Assembly: GCA_041690255.1 (NCBI GenBank) | Contig: JAWLHU010000004.1 | Location: forward strand, 310,001-374,000 | From: JAWLHU01 sp041690255 | Lineage (GTDB): Bacteria; Bacillota; Sulfobacillia; Symbiobacteriales; Symbiobacteriaceae | DNA: 64,000 bases | Reading direction: 5' to 3' | In this document: positions 16,339 through 25,202 of the stretch, piece after piece | Layout: each line of letters begins with the position of its first letter | Position numbering within the stretch: position 1 is the first letter of the stretch | The notes under the pieces: generated by a model | Database searches by the model: none | Seen by the model: only the letters and a program-made list of their open reading frames with translations | Told to the model about the DNA's origin: nothing | Made by a program: the position numbers and the translations under genes

Positions 16339-17177
16339 GCATCCTCCTGCACGTGCGCCACCATCTGCGCCTCCTGCGTCGCCATCTGCGCCACCTGATC
16401 GCCTATGGCTCCATCACCCTGAAGGAGCGGACCGCCTTTACCGCCTGGTTCTGGTCTGACCTGCTGGGCCAGGTCGTGCTGATGCTGATCTTCGCCGCCT
16501 TCTGGCGGGCGGTCTACGCCGGTCGCGCCAGCCTGGGCGGACTCAGCGAGGAGCAGACCCTCGCCTATGTGCTGGTCGTCAACACGGTCGGCCTCGTCGT
16601 CCGCTGGTCGCTGATCTGGGAGTTCGGCCTTCTGCTGCGGGACGGCTCGATCGCCGTGGAACTGATCCGCCCGGTCGACTTCCAGCTCCGCATGTACGCC
16701 AAGATGACCACCACCACGCTCTTCACCATGCTCCAGCAGATGCTCCTCCTCGGCCTGGTGGCTGTCCTCTTCCTGGGCCTCCGCCTCCCGCTCGATCCGC
16801 TGCGATGGCTCGCCTTCATCGCCTCGCTCCTGATCGGCAATGGGATCCTCTTCTTCTTCGACTGGACCCTCAGCCTCGTCGCCTTCTACTCTACGGAGGT
16901 CCGGGGGCTGCTGATCTTCCGGGATGGCTTCGCCTCCTTCTTCAGTGGCTTTCTCATCCCGCTCGCCATGCTGCCCGACTGGCTGCAGCGGGTGGCGGCC
17001 CTCCTGCCCTTCGGCCAGGTGCTGAACACCCCGGTGATCATCCTGACCGGCATCGTGCCGGTTCACGAGGTGCCGGGACTCCTCTTCACGCAGATCCTCT
17101 GGCTGGCTGGGCTGATCCTCATCTCCCGCCCCGCCTTCCGGATCGCCATCCGCCAGGTCACGGTACAGGGAGGGTAG
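16335..17177 (+). CDS. ABC-2 type exporter permease (first of two)
   Basis: 280 residues with six predicted membrane helices, beginning at the GTG in the overlap with the ATPase stop. It shows the COG4587 pattern: a cytoplasmic N-terminal arm (RRHLRHLIAYGSITLKERTA), then TFTA-type helix 1 with a conserved mid-region ELIRPVDFQLRMYAK and the late loop IPLAMLPDWLQRVAALLPFGQVLNTPV. It would form a heterodimer with the next permease. Confidence 0.9.
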   Translation: MSILLHVRHHLRLLRRHLRHLIAYGSITLKERTAFTAWFWSDLLGQVVLMLIFAAFWRAVYAGRASLGGLSEEQTLAYVLVVNTVGLVVRWSLIWEFGLLLRDGSIAVELIRPVDFQLRMYAKMTTTTLFTMLQQMLLLGLVAVLFLGLRLPLDPLRWLAFIASLLIGNGILFFFDWTLSLVAFYSTEVRGLLIFRDGFASFFSGFLIPLAMLPDWLQRVAALLPFGQVLNTPVIILTGIVPVHEVPGLLFTQILWLAGLILISRPAFRIAIRQVTVQGG

Positions 17178-17180
17178 ATC

Positions 17181-17972
17181 ATGCTGATGCGCTATCTACG
17201 GCTATATGGGGCCTTCCTGGCCCAACATGTCAAAGGGCTGATGGCCCACCGGCTCAACTTCCTGATCGGCTCCCTCTCGACCCTGGTCTGGCAGGGGTTT
17301 GGTATCCTCGCGGTCTGGATCGTCCTCGAGCAGGCGCCCGACCTGAACGGCTGGTCGCAGGGGGAGATCTTCCTGGTCTACGGCCTGGGGACCATGGCCC
17401 TGGCCGTGGCCGGTATCTTCGGGGTGAACCTGCTCTACATTGGGCAGGGGTATGTCCGGACCGGGCGCTTTGACCTGCTGCTGATCCGGCCGGTCAACCC
17501 GCTCTTTCACCTGCTGGCCGACCGGTTTGGCCAGGAGGGGATCGGCAACCTGCTGGCCGGTGCGCTGCTGGTCGGCTACGGGCTCCGCAGCCTTGGGCTG
17601 GAGCCGGGCCCGCTGGAGTGGGGGTATCTGGTGGCTGTGGTGGCGGCCGGCGGGCTGCTCTTCATGGCCCTGGATCTGATCACCGCGGTGACAGCCTTCT
17701 GGATCATCGTGGCGACCCCGGTGACGCTGGCGCTCAACCATGCCACCCAGATCGCCCGCTTCCCCCTGGACATCTACCGGAAGCCGCTCCGGCTGTTGAT
17801 GACCTGGGTGATCCCCTATGGCCTGGCCTCCCACTACCCGGCCCAGTTGATCCTGGGGCGCCCGGCCGGGCTGATGCCCTACACCCTCTTCCCCATGGCG
17901 GCCCTCCTCTTCTATCTGGCCTACCGGTTCTGGCTCTATGGATTGACAAGGTACACATCGACCGGGTCGTAA
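17181..17972 (+). CDS. ABC-2 type exporter permease (second of two)
   Basis: 263 residues, six predicted helices, COG3694-like. The conserved segment DLLLIRPVNPLFHLLADRFG matches the LIRPV motif of its partner. The C-terminal part (YPAQLILGRP, then FYLAYRFWLYGLTRYTSTGS) is characteristic. It starts three bases after the previous stop, so the three genes are one operon controlled by the attenuated leader. Confidence 0.9.
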   Translation: MLMRYLRLYGAFLAQHVKGLMAHRLNFLIGSLSTLVWQGFGILAVWIVLEQAPDLNGWSQGEIFLVYGLGTMALAVAGIFGVNLLYIGQGYVRTGRFDLLLIRPVNPLFHLLADRFGQEGIGNLLAGALLVGYGLRSLGLEPGPLEWGYLVAVVAAGGLLFMALDLITAVTAFWIIVATPVTLALNHATQIARFPLDIYRKPLRLLMTWVIPYGLASHYPAQLILGRPAGLMPYTLFPMAALLFYLAYRFWLYGLTRYTSTGS

Positions 17973-18011
17973 CGTTTTGGGGGGCTCGAGCGTTCAGGTA
18001 GGCGAAGGGAT

Positions 18012-18635
18012 GTGCTCTGGATGATGCCTCGCGCCTTGCTCGCCTCGTCTGCCGCTGCGGTGCTCCTCGTCCTCGGCCGGATCGGCTACACGGGGGAGCG
18101 GACTTACCTCTGGCTGATCCTGCCGAACCTGGCTCTCGCCTGGGTCCCCCTGATCATGGCGCTCCTGGTGGGGCGGGCGCGCAGCCTGGCGGCGCAGGTG
18201 GCTCTGGGCGGGGTCTGGCTGCTCTTCCTGCCCAACGCGCCCTATATCCTCACCGATTATGTCCACCTGACCTGGGTGCCGAACCAGATCACCATCTATT
18301 ACGATGTAGCCATGCTGGGGGCGGTGGCCGTCACCGGCCTCTACCTCGGCTTTCTCTCGATGATGCTGATGCAGGAGCGGGTGGCCCGGGCCCTGGGGGC
18401 CCACGTCGGATGGATCTTCGCCGTGAGCTGCTGGGGGCTCACTTCGGTGGGCATCTACCTGGGCCGGGTTCCCCGGTTCAACAGCTGGGATATTCTCCAC
18501 GCGCCCTGGCGGATCGTGGCGACGGCGCTGAGCGTGCCCGCTGAGCAGATCCCCATGCTGCTGGGCTTTGCGCTCGCCCTCCTGGCGCTCTACCTCCCCT
18601 TCTGGGCCATGGCTCGGGGCCGGGGGGACACCTGA
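18012..18635 (+). CDS. DUF1361 family membrane protein
   Basis: 207 residues with about six helices and the DUF1361 landmarks FLPNAPYILTDYVHL (the 'LPNAPYI.TD..H' signature), YYDVAMLGAVAVTGLYLGF, and GIYLGRVPRFNSWDIL. The biochemical role of this family is not established. GTG at 18012 or ATG at 18021 are both possible. GAAGGGA lies just upstream and suits the ATG better. It lies 39 bases after the exporter permease, so read-through transcription is plausible. Confidence 0.85.
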   Translation: MLWMMPRALLASSAAAVLLVLGRIGYTGERTYLWLILPNLALAWVPLIMALLVGRARSLAAQVALGGVWLLFLPNAPYILTDYVHLTWVPNQITIYYDVAMLGAVAVTGLYLGFLSMMLMQERVARALGAHVGWIFAVSCWGLTSVGIYLGRVPRFNSWDILHAPWRIVATALSVPAEQIPMLLGFALALLALYLPFWAMARGRGDT

Positions 18636-18660
18636 TCCCATCCCACATCACTGGGATGCG

Positions 18661-18684
18661 AAAAGGGGGGCCGCAGCCCCCCCT
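18661..18684 (-). terminator. Intrinsic terminator after the glucan phosphorylase
   Basis: GGGGGGC-TGCG-GCCCCCC hairpin on the minus strand followed by TTTTCG. Confidence 0.8.
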
Positions 18685-18694
18685 CTCAGATCTC

Positions 18695-20323
18695 CTACCC
18701 GATGATCTCCGGCTCGACCGTGTAGAGCTTCTCGTAGTACTCCCGCAGCATCCGGTCGATCGAGAAGGCCTCCCTCGTCGTCTCCATCGATTCCTTCATC
18801 ATGGAGAGCCACCGGCTCCGGTCCCCGTAGTAGATCGGGACGATCTCCTCCAGCAGGACCCTGTAGAGCGCCACGGCGTCCCGCTCGTCCTGCTCCTCCA
18901 CGGTCCCGGGCACGTGTTCGTCGCCGATCGCCCAGCCGTTCACGCCATGCTGGCAGGCCTCGGGCCACCAGCCATCCAGGATCGATGCGTTCAGCACGCC
19001 GTTCATGGCCGCCTTCATGCCGGATGTGCCGCACGCCTCCAGGGGCCTGCGGGGGTTGTTCAGCCAGACATCGCAACCCCGGGTTAGATGGGCCCCGATC
19101 TCCATGTCATAGTTCTCCACGAAGACGACGGCGTTCGGGTACTGCTTCGCCATCTCCACGAGGGTGTGGACGATCCGCTTGCCGTTATCATCCAGCGGAT
19201 GCGCCTTGCCGGAAAAGACGATCTGGATCCGGCCGGACTCCAGCAGCTCCCGCACCCTCTCCTCGTAGCGGAAGATCAGGTTGGAGCGCTTGTACGGTGC
19301 GGCCCGGCGGCTGAAGCCGATCAACAGCTTCTCCGGGTCCAGCTTCACCCCGGTCTTCAGCGCAATGAAGTTGATGGTGTCACGCTTCACCATCATGTGG
19401 GCCTCCCACATCGCCTCATCCGATGCGAACGGCCCGACCATGCGCTCATCCACCCAGGTGCCCCGGTGGATGCCGTTGGTGATCGCCGTGATCTGGGAGC
19501 GGCCCTGCACATGCTTCCACATCTCCCGGGCGGTCACGCCGTGAAGCTGGGCGACCCCGTTGGAGAACTTGGAGAGGCGCAGGCCAGCGATGGTCATGTT
19601 AAAGGGTGAGCCGCCGATCTCGATCATCTGATGCAGGCAGAGCCCCAGGTTGGCGCCCATGTACATCAGCCGCTCCAGCGGATGGGTCTCGTTCCCCTCA
19701 GGGATCGGGGTGTGAGTGGTGAAGACGATCTGGGGCCGGGTCTGTCCCCAGGCCTGGTGGAAGGAGGCGCCCTGCTCCATCTTCTCCCGGATCAGTTCGA
19801 TGCCGGCCAGGGCGGCGTGCCCCTCATTGAAGTGGTACATGTCCACATCGATCCCCAGCGCCCGGAGTGCCCGGACCCCGCCCACGCCGAGGACGATCTC
19901 CTGGGCGATCCGGTCCTCGCCAAACCCGCCGTAGAGTTGGCCCGTGATCCAGCGGTCGGCGTTCCCGGGGATATCGGTGTCCAGCAGGTAGAGCGGGCCG
20001 CTGCCGAAGGAGTCACAAAGCCAGACCTTGGCGTAGACGTCGTTCTCCCGAATCCGCACCTTGACCGTAACCCCGGTCTCCTTGAGGAACGGGTAGACGT
20101 AGTTGTGGTAAGAGTCGTAGGGCATCCCGTCCCGGCCGATAAACTGGTCCGTGTAGCCTTGCTTCCACTTCAGCCCGATGCCAACTATGGGCAGGTTGTT
20201 ATCCTTCACGCCCTTCATGGTATCGCCGGCCAGGATGCCAAGGCCGCCGGCCCATTGCTTGAAGGAATTGTCCAGGCCGTACTCCATGCAGAAGTAGGCC
20301 ACCCGGGGGAGTTGTGCGGTCAA
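18695..20323 (-). CDS. glgP: Alpha-glucan phosphorylase (GT35)
   Basis: 542 residues, matching the short archaeal/bacterial alpha-glucan phosphorylase class, which releases glucose-1-phosphate from glycogen or maltodextrin. Features: VAYFCMEYGLDNSFKQWAGG with an early GGLGILAGD loop, YHFNEGHAAL, FTTHTPIPEGNE, FSRRAAPYKRSNLIF, and the PLP-binding lysine in CGTSGMKAAMNG near residue 450. A cre/LacI-like operator lies 40-57 bases upstream of the start, which fits carbon-catabolite or sugar-responsive control. It is monocistronic with its own terminator. Confidence 0.93.
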   Translation of the reverse strand: MTAQLPRVAYFCMEYGLDNSFKQWAGGLGILAGDTMKGVKDNNLPIVGIGLKWKQGYTDQFIGRDGMPYDSYHNYVYPFLKETGVTVKVRIRENDVYAKVWLCDSFGSGPLYLLDTDIPGNADRWITGQLYGGFGEDRIAQEIVLGVGGVRALRALGIDVDMYHFNEGHAALAGIELIREKMEQGASFHQAWGQTRPQIVFTTHTPIPEGNETHPLERLMYMGANLGLCLHQMIEIGGSPFNMTIAGLRLSKFSNGVAQLHGVTAREMWKHVQGRSQITAITNGIHRGTWVDERMVGPFASDEAMWEAHMMVKRDTINFIALKTGVKLDPEKLLIGFSRRAAPYKRSNLIFRYEERVRELLESGRIQIVFSGKAHPLDDNGKRIVHTLVEMAKQYPNAVVFVENYDMEIGAHLTRGCDVWLNNPRRPLEACGTSGMKAAMNGVLNASILDGWWPEACQHGVNGWAIGDEHVPGTVEEQDERDAVALYRVLLEEIVPIYYGDRSRWLSMMKESMETTREAFSIDRMLREYYEKLYTVEPEIIG

Positions 20324-20362
20324 TCCTGCTCACCTCTGTCCTAGTCTTGTGTTGGTGTTTCA

Positions 20363-20380
20363 TGCGCAAACGGTTGCACG
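20363..20380 (-). promoter_or_regulatory. cre / LacI-family operator upstream of glgP
   Basis: The near-palindrome TGCAACCGTTTGCGCA (minus strand) contains the central CG and flanking half-sites of LacI/GalR operators. It fits the CcpA cre core TGNAANCGNWNNC. It sits about 45 bases before the glgP start codon. Confidence 0.55.
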
Positions 20381-20483
20381 GTATGCCTGAAAAGAGATTG
20401 GCGCTTTTTGGTCGAGATTCCTGTTGGGGGCTCGGCTTTTTTGCCGGACGGCATTAGGGTCCCCCACTCTCGCCGTGATGCAC

Positions 20484-20903
20484 TCATAATTTGACGTTGA
20501 GTCGATACCCGGACAGAGTGCCGGAGGCATTGGCAAAACTCTCCCCGTATACCCCTGGCAGCACGTTGAAGATGAGCCCTGTCATGTCGTCTGGATTGGT
20601 TCCGACCAGAACCAGCCATTCGCCCACGATTGGCATGGCCTGGGAGAGGAGGGCCAGCGACAGGAAGAGGCTTGCCCTCCCGACCCCTGGAGCGGTCTTC
20701 GGGAGCGCCAGGGCGGTCATAGTGACCGGTCGGCTGTCCGGTCCGCACCAGCGAGCGACCAGTTCACCGGGCTCGCTGGCCCAGAAGGACACCGCAAGCC
20801 AGACAGCAAGGTCAGACTGAAGAAATCTGTTCCCTATGCGGGCTGGGTGGCCCTCTTCGCTCACGCTCTTACAGATGACTACATCTTTGATTTCAATGGT
20901 CAC
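20484..20903 (-). CDS. DUF6941-like hypothetical protein
   Basis: About 139 residues. The opening TIEIKDVVICKSVSEEG resembles the DUF6941 start 'ik.vvvC..v', and the middle contains paired beta strands (DLAVWLAVSFWASEPGELVARW, VTMTALALPKT). The GTG at 20903 is preferred because AAAGGAG lies nine bases upstream. The ATG at 20930 has only a poor site overlapping it. It is divergent from the large toxin-like gene. No function is known. The family match is from memory and moderate. Confidence 0.6.
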   Translation of the reverse strand: MTIEIKDVVICKSVSEEGHPARIGNRFLQSDLAVWLAVSFWASEPGELVARWCGPDSRPVTMTALALPKTAPGVGRASLFLSLALLSQAMPIVGEWLVLVGTNPDDMTGLIFNVLPGVYGESFANASGTLSGYRLNVKL

Positions 20904-20982
20904 GGAATAAAGCTCCTTTACAGATTGCATCTCTCCGTCTATATTTTATGGTAAGTTCCAACGTAAGAAAAGGGTGTGGATT

Positions 20983-23148
20983 ATGGCGCTAATCGATTCA
21001 GGAATGGGTTATGGATCTGCCTCCCTTCGTCGGGGTTCCTCAACCGGTACCACGAAGAGTTCCTCTGTCACGCCCTCAACCATTTCGCCGTCTCAAGGTT
21101 CACAGTCAGGCTCTCCGAGTCCAACGGTGAACACGAAGCCTGGCGCGGCAGTTGCAGGCGGCTTCGTGAGTCGGTCGCAGGGCGGTAACACCGTCAGTGC
21201 CGGATCGGCTACGGAGTTTGTGGCAGCCGCTCCCCCAGCGAAACCAAGCACACGCCCACCTCAGCCCCTCACCACAGCCCAGAAATTGAAGGCTGTGGCC
21301 AGCGGAGCCCTGAACGAGGCGCTGGATACAGTCAAGTCGATGGCACGAGTGACTCCTACTGGAAGGATTAATAGTATTATTCAGCAGGTCTCCGAGGGAT
21401 CGTCGCTGAAGAATGCGATCGCCGCGGAGGTGGAGGATATCCTCGGCACAGCGAAATCCCTCGTCCAGTCCACCCCCGATCAGATGATCGGCAGGGGGTT
21501 AAAGGAAGTAGGGCGCCAGGTTTCCAGTGGCGCCTTTGATATGGGCCGGGCGGTCAGCAAGGCCATTGAGGGAACATCCGTAGGCCAGGCGGTGAATGAC
21601 GCCGTGAATACGGTCTCCCTCGGCCATCGCGCCTTTACCGATCCGAAGGTGACCGAGACGGAGATGGAGCAACTCGGCCGGAGTGCCTTCAACACAGCCG
21701 ACAACCTCTCGTCAATGGTTGGCCTTGCCAAAGGGCTGAAGGCGGTCCAAACGGTCGAGAAGCTGCCGGATGTCCACTACAACACCGAGGTGTCCGTGAA
21801 GACAAGCGGCAAGAAGGTGACGGTGGGCAAGCCCCAGACAAGCCAGGTCCTGGTGGAAGGGGAGAATGCCAGATCGATGGCCACCACCCTGGCGGGGCCC
21901 CAGGGCCGAAACTTGCTCTCCAGCCTTGCCGATGAGGCCACCGCGCTGAAGAACGCCAAGGGTGCGATCCAGAAGATGGGCGTGATCGGGGAGAAGGTCG
22001 GCGGAAAGGTGCTTGAGGCACTGGGGTTTGATAAGAAGCATCCCACCAAGCTCATGAACGGGAACGGATTGGATGGCTTTTCCACGAACTCTTCCACTGG
22101 AGCGGGGGCTGCCGTTGAGAGCAAAGCAACCATGAAGACTGGTAATCAGCCTGTCATGAATAGCTCCAAGGTGCAAGGGGCCAGAACTCCGACGGTTCAG
22201 GGTACTCCGGACTACGTCGATGCCCAGGCGAAGCGTTATGCTACTTCGGGCGACCCTGATCTCGCACAGACTGGCAAGGATATGCGACAGAGCACCAATC
22301 GGACGAATCTGATCTCAAGCCTAAATGGGGACGGAAGAGTTCGGGTTGTGAACGGCAAGACCGTCCAGGAGGCAGTCAGGTCAGGGGGCCAGGCTATGGG
22401 TGGCGGAGTGGCGGAGAGTGGCGTGGTAAAACCTTACCTCTCGACCGGCGAAAGCGCCGCACTGGCGGCGGGGGCGTTCGGAATCCTTGTGCCGGGCCTG
22501 AAGAGCGGTTCCGGAGCTTCGCCGCAGGGGGGCCGAAGCGGCGGTGACCCGGTCTATAGGACAGCCCCGAGCGAGGCCGCGACGCCCTCCAGGTCCACGG
22601 CTGGGCCGAAGCCAACTCCTCGTTCTCTCTCCATGGCCAACTCGGCCCAGGCGAAGCCTGTCCCCGTGACTGCCGCAAACCAGGTCAAGCTACAAGCGCT
22701 GCTCTCCCCGACCAACCTGCGCAAGGCCGCGGTAGTGGCGTCGAAACCGTCATACCGGTTTACTAAACGCCCCTCCGTGACCCAGGCAGCCCAGACCACC
22801 CGTACCCCTGCCAGGGCACCAGTCAGCCAGCCCACGCCCTCCGTTGCGGTGAATCAGCCGGTCCGCTTTGCGCCGGCCGTCACGCCGACTACCGTCTCCC
22901 AGGCCCGTCCCGCCGTCGCGAAGGCGCCGACCGGTCAGCCCAGTCTGGCCGTTGTCAGGTCTCGACCGGTCACGGTCAGGCGGACGATTGCACCGGCACC
23001 CGCGACCCAAGCCAGGCCGGTCGCTCAACCGGCCAGGGCCAAGCCAACCACGGTCCCCGCTCGGGTTCTCCAGCCCAAGCCCTCCCCCGCACACACGAGC
23101 CGCCCCAACCCCTACACAACCTCATGGAGCAGGGGTAGAATGTTCTAG
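20983..23148 (+). CDS. Large low-complexity protein with internal nuclease-like core; candidate toxin
   Basis: About 721 residues. The N-terminal ~90 residues are Ser/Thr/Gly/Pro-rich, followed by helical segments (residues 90-300). A possible PD-(D/E)XK core lies at about 360-385, with Asp in GNGLDGFS, a spacer, then VESKA (Glu and Lys). After a linker, the last ~200 residues are Pro/Ala/Thr-rich and very basic. No signal peptide or membrane segment. ATG at 20983 follows AAAAGGG; an in-frame GTG at 20974 is the alternative. The gene downstream looks like an Imm49-type immunity protein, which supports a toxin role. The nuclease call is inference from four residues and spacing. Confidence 0.6.
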   Translation: MALIDSGMGYGSASLRRGSSTGTTKSSSVTPSTISPSQGSQSGSPSPTVNTKPGAAVAGGFVSRSQGGNTVSAGSATEFVAAAPPAKPSTRPPQPLTTAQKLKAVASGALNEALDTVKSMARVTPTGRINSIIQQVSEGSSLKNAIAAEVEDILGTAKSLVQSTPDQMIGRGLKEVGRQVSSGAFDMGRAVSKAIEGTSVGQAVNDAVNTVSLGHRAFTDPKVTETEMEQLGRSAFNTADNLSSMVGLAKGLKAVQTVEKLPDVHYNTEVSVKTSGKKVTVGKPQTSQVLVEGENARSMATTLAGPQGRNLLSSLADEATALKNAKGAIQKMGVIGEKVGGKVLEALGFDKKHPTKLMNGNGLDGFSTNSSTGAGAAVESKATMKTGNQPVMNSSKVQGARTPTVQGTPDYVDAQAKRYATSGDPDLAQTGKDMRQSTNRTNLISSLNGDGRVRVVNGKTVQEAVRSGGQAMGGGVAESGVVKPYLSTGESAALAAGAFGILVPGLKSGSGASPQGGRSGGDPVYRTAPSEAATPSRSTAGPKPTPRSLSMANSAQAKPVPVTAANQVKLQALLSPTNLRKAAVVASKPSYRFTKRPSVTQAAQTTRTPARAPVSQPTPSVAVNQPVRFAPAVTPTTVSQARPAVAKAPTGQPSLAVVRSRPVTVRRTIAPAPATQARPVAQPARAKPTTVPARVLQPKPSPAHTSRPNPYTTSWSRGRMF

Positions 23149-23183
23149 AACGCTCGAGCACCTTGGCATGGGGGTGGCATCAG

Positions 23184-23873
23184 ATGGACAAGGCTGAACA
23201 ACTGCGCATTGACGCAACCAGAATGCTGGCGGAACAGCGCGAGGTACTCGATGGTCTGTGGGGCAATCTTCGGGCGAAAAGTCCAAGCGTCGAGGTCCAT
23301 AGCCGACTCGCCCTTATGTACTATGACCTGGGCGTGTGTGAACTGGTGGCGGAGCAGAGAGCGCAGCCCGTGTTGAGTACCTACCGGAAGGCTCTCAACC
23401 ACTGGCTGCAGGGAATGCGGACCACCCTCATCTCCCAGAGCTTCCCCCTTCTCGAAATGGCCACCCTCGTCGGCGACTCGCAGTTGACAAACGCTGTGAT
23501 CCGCGAACTGGGCGAGGACCCGCCTGACTGGCAGTCGTTCCCGGAGCACCACGTGGGCCGGCTGCTGATCCACGTCCTGACCGGCGAGGGGGACCCGGCC
23601 CCACACCGCCACGCCCTGCGCAACGGGCTCGGGCTCCATGTCGGGTACCAACTCATGATCGGTGGCATTCTGGAGCACTCCCCTACCCTCTTCCGGAGTG
23701 GTGTCGATCGCTACCTGGAGTGGCACCGGAAGGCGGCCACCAAGGGGGATCTCAGGGGTATGCCCGACAGCCTCGCCGCCATGGGCGTCGTCACCTGTCT
23801 GGCCATCGCCCAGCGCCAGGGTCTGCCGGTCCAGGTCGACGACCCCTATGTGCCAAACGTTCGCTTCGCCTGA
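23184..23873 (+). CDS. Imm49-like immunity protein candidate
   Basis: 229 residues, all-helical and soluble. The final stretch, GVVTCLAIAQRQGLPVQVDDPYVPNV, resembles the conserved end of the Imm49 family ('...A...G......D..Y.P..L'), and internal LEWHRKAATKGDLRGMPDSL fits the same fold. It begins 35 bases after the large candidate toxin in the same direction, the standard position for a cognate immunity gene. The ATG at 23184 is chosen over a TTG at 23163. The GGGGGTGG just upstream is a modest binding site. The family assignment is from memory and not certain. Confidence 0.55.
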   Translation: MDKAEQLRIDATRMLAEQREVLDGLWGNLRAKSPSVEVHSRLALMYYDLGVCELVAEQRAQPVLSTYRKALNHWLQGMRTTLISQSFPLLEMATLVGDSQLTNAVIRELGEDPPDWQSFPEHHVGRLLIHVLTGEGDPAPHRHALRNGLGLHVGYQLMIGGILEHSPTLFRSGVDRYLEWHRKAATKGDLRGMPDSLAAMGVVTCLAIAQRQGLPVQVDDPYVPNVRFA

Positions 23874-23906
23874 GGAGACCCAGCCGAATCGCCCCGTACC
23901 GCGACA

Positions 23907-23936
23907 AGGCCCTGTGCTGCATCCAGCACAGGGCCT
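23907..23936. terminator. Bidirectional terminator between the immunity-like gene and glyA
   Basis: Thirteen-base perfect inverted repeat AGGCCCTGTGCTG / CAGCACAGGGCCT with a four-base loop, placed between convergent genes. Confidence 0.8.
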
Positions 23937-23944
23937 CCCGTATG

Positions 23945-25183
23945 CTACTCTGCCACCAGTGGGAAGCGGGCGGTCAGGGCGTGAACCTCCGCCTTGATCG
24001 CATCCAGCGCGGCCTCGTCCTCCCGGGCCCCGATCGCCCGGTCGATCAGCTCGGCGATCAGGTCCATCTCCGCTTCCTTCATCCCCCGGGTGGTCACTGC
24101 CGGGGTCCCGATACGGATCCCGCTGGTCACCATGGGCTTGGCCGGGTCGTTGGGGATGGCGTTCTTGTTTACCGTGATCCCAACCCGGTCCAGCAGGTGC
24201 TCCGCCGCCTTGCCGGTGATATTCTTCGGCCGGAGGTCGACCAGCATGAGGTGGTTGTCGGTCCCGCCGGTCACGAGCCGGAAGCCCCGGTCCATCATCG
24301 CCTGGGCCAGCCGCTTGGCGTTGGCCACGACCTGCCCGGCGTAGGCCTTGTAGGACGGGTCGGAGAGCTGCTTGAAGGCGACCGCCTTGGCTGCGATCAC
24401 ATGCATGAGCGGCCCGCCCTGCATGCCCGGGAAGATCGCCTTGTCGATCTGCTGGGCGAACTCCGCCTTGCAGAGGATCGCACCGCCACGGGGACCGCGC
24501 AGGGTCTTGTGGGTCGTGGTGGTCACGATATGGGCGTGCTCCATCGGGTTCGGGTAGTAGCCGGTGGCCGCCAGGCCGGCGAAGTGGGCCATGTCGACCA
24601 TGAGCAGCGCCCCGACCTCATCGGCAATCTCCCGAAAGCGCTTGAAGTCCAGCACCCGCGGGTAGGCGGAGTACCCCGCCACAATGATCTTCGGCTTATG
24701 CTGCCGGGCCAGCTCGGCCACGGTCTCCATGTTGACCCGCTCGGTCTCGGGGTCGAGCCCGTAGGAGACGAAGTTGTAGGTCTTGCCGGAGAAGTTGACC
24801 GGTGAGCCGTGGGTCAGGTGGCCGCCCTCCGCCAGGGACATGCCGAGGACAGTATCGCCGGGCTGGAGGAAGGCGAAGTAGACGGCGGTGTTGGCATTGG
24901 CGCCGGAGTGGGGCTGCACGTTGGCGTGATCCGCCCCGAAGGCCGCCTTGATCCGGTCCCGGGCGATATTCTCGACTACGTCCACATACTCGCAGCCGCC
25001 ATAGTACCGCTTGCCAGGGTAACCCTCGGCATACTTGTTGGTCAGCACCGAACCGGAAGCCTCCAGGACCGCCTTGGGTACGAAGTTCTCGGAGGCGATC
25101 AGCTCAATATTCTGGAGCTGCCGCTTGGCCTCTTGCTCCATGACCGCATAGACTTCGGGGTCATAACGCTTTAACTCATCCAT
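23945..25183 (-). CDS. glyA: Serine hydroxymethyltransferase
   Basis: 412 residues, full length. SHMT interconverts serine and glycine using PLP and tetrahydrofolate, and here completes the glycine cleavage operon by using the methylene-THF produced. Landmarks: ELIASENFVPKAVLEA near the N-terminus, TNKYAEGYPGKRYYGGCEYVD, the PLP-lysine motif TTTTHKTLRGPRGG near residue 225, and GGTDNHLMLVDLR. It lies 19 bases after lipM, and it is the last gene before a strong terminator. Confidence 0.97.
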   Translation of the reverse strand: MDELKRYDPEVYAVMEQEAKRQLQNIELIASENFVPKAVLEASGSVLTNKYAEGYPGKRYYGGCEYVDVVENIARDRIKAAFGADHANVQPHSGANANTAVYFAFLQPGDTVLGMSLAEGGHLTHGSPVNFSGKTYNFVSYGLDPETERVNMETVAELARQHKPKIIVAGYSAYPRVLDFKRFREIADEVGALLMVDMAHFAGLAATGYYPNPMEHAHIVTTTTHKTLRGPRGGAILCKAEFAQQIDKAIFPGMQGGPLMHVIAAKAVAFKQLSDPSYKAYAGQVVANAKRLAQAMMDRGFRLVTGGTDNHLMLVDLRPKNITGKAAEHLLDRVGITVNKNAIPNDPAKPMVTSGIRIGTPAVTTRGMKEAEMDLIAELIDRAIGAREDEAALDAIKAEVHALTARFPLVAE

Positions 25184-25202
25184 CGAAAATGCTGCACCTC
25201 CG

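Noticed and set aside
20341..20748. Minus-strand 135-codon frame next to the DUF6941-like gene
   Set aside because: It overlaps the better-supported gene in another frame and has a composition typical of a shadow.
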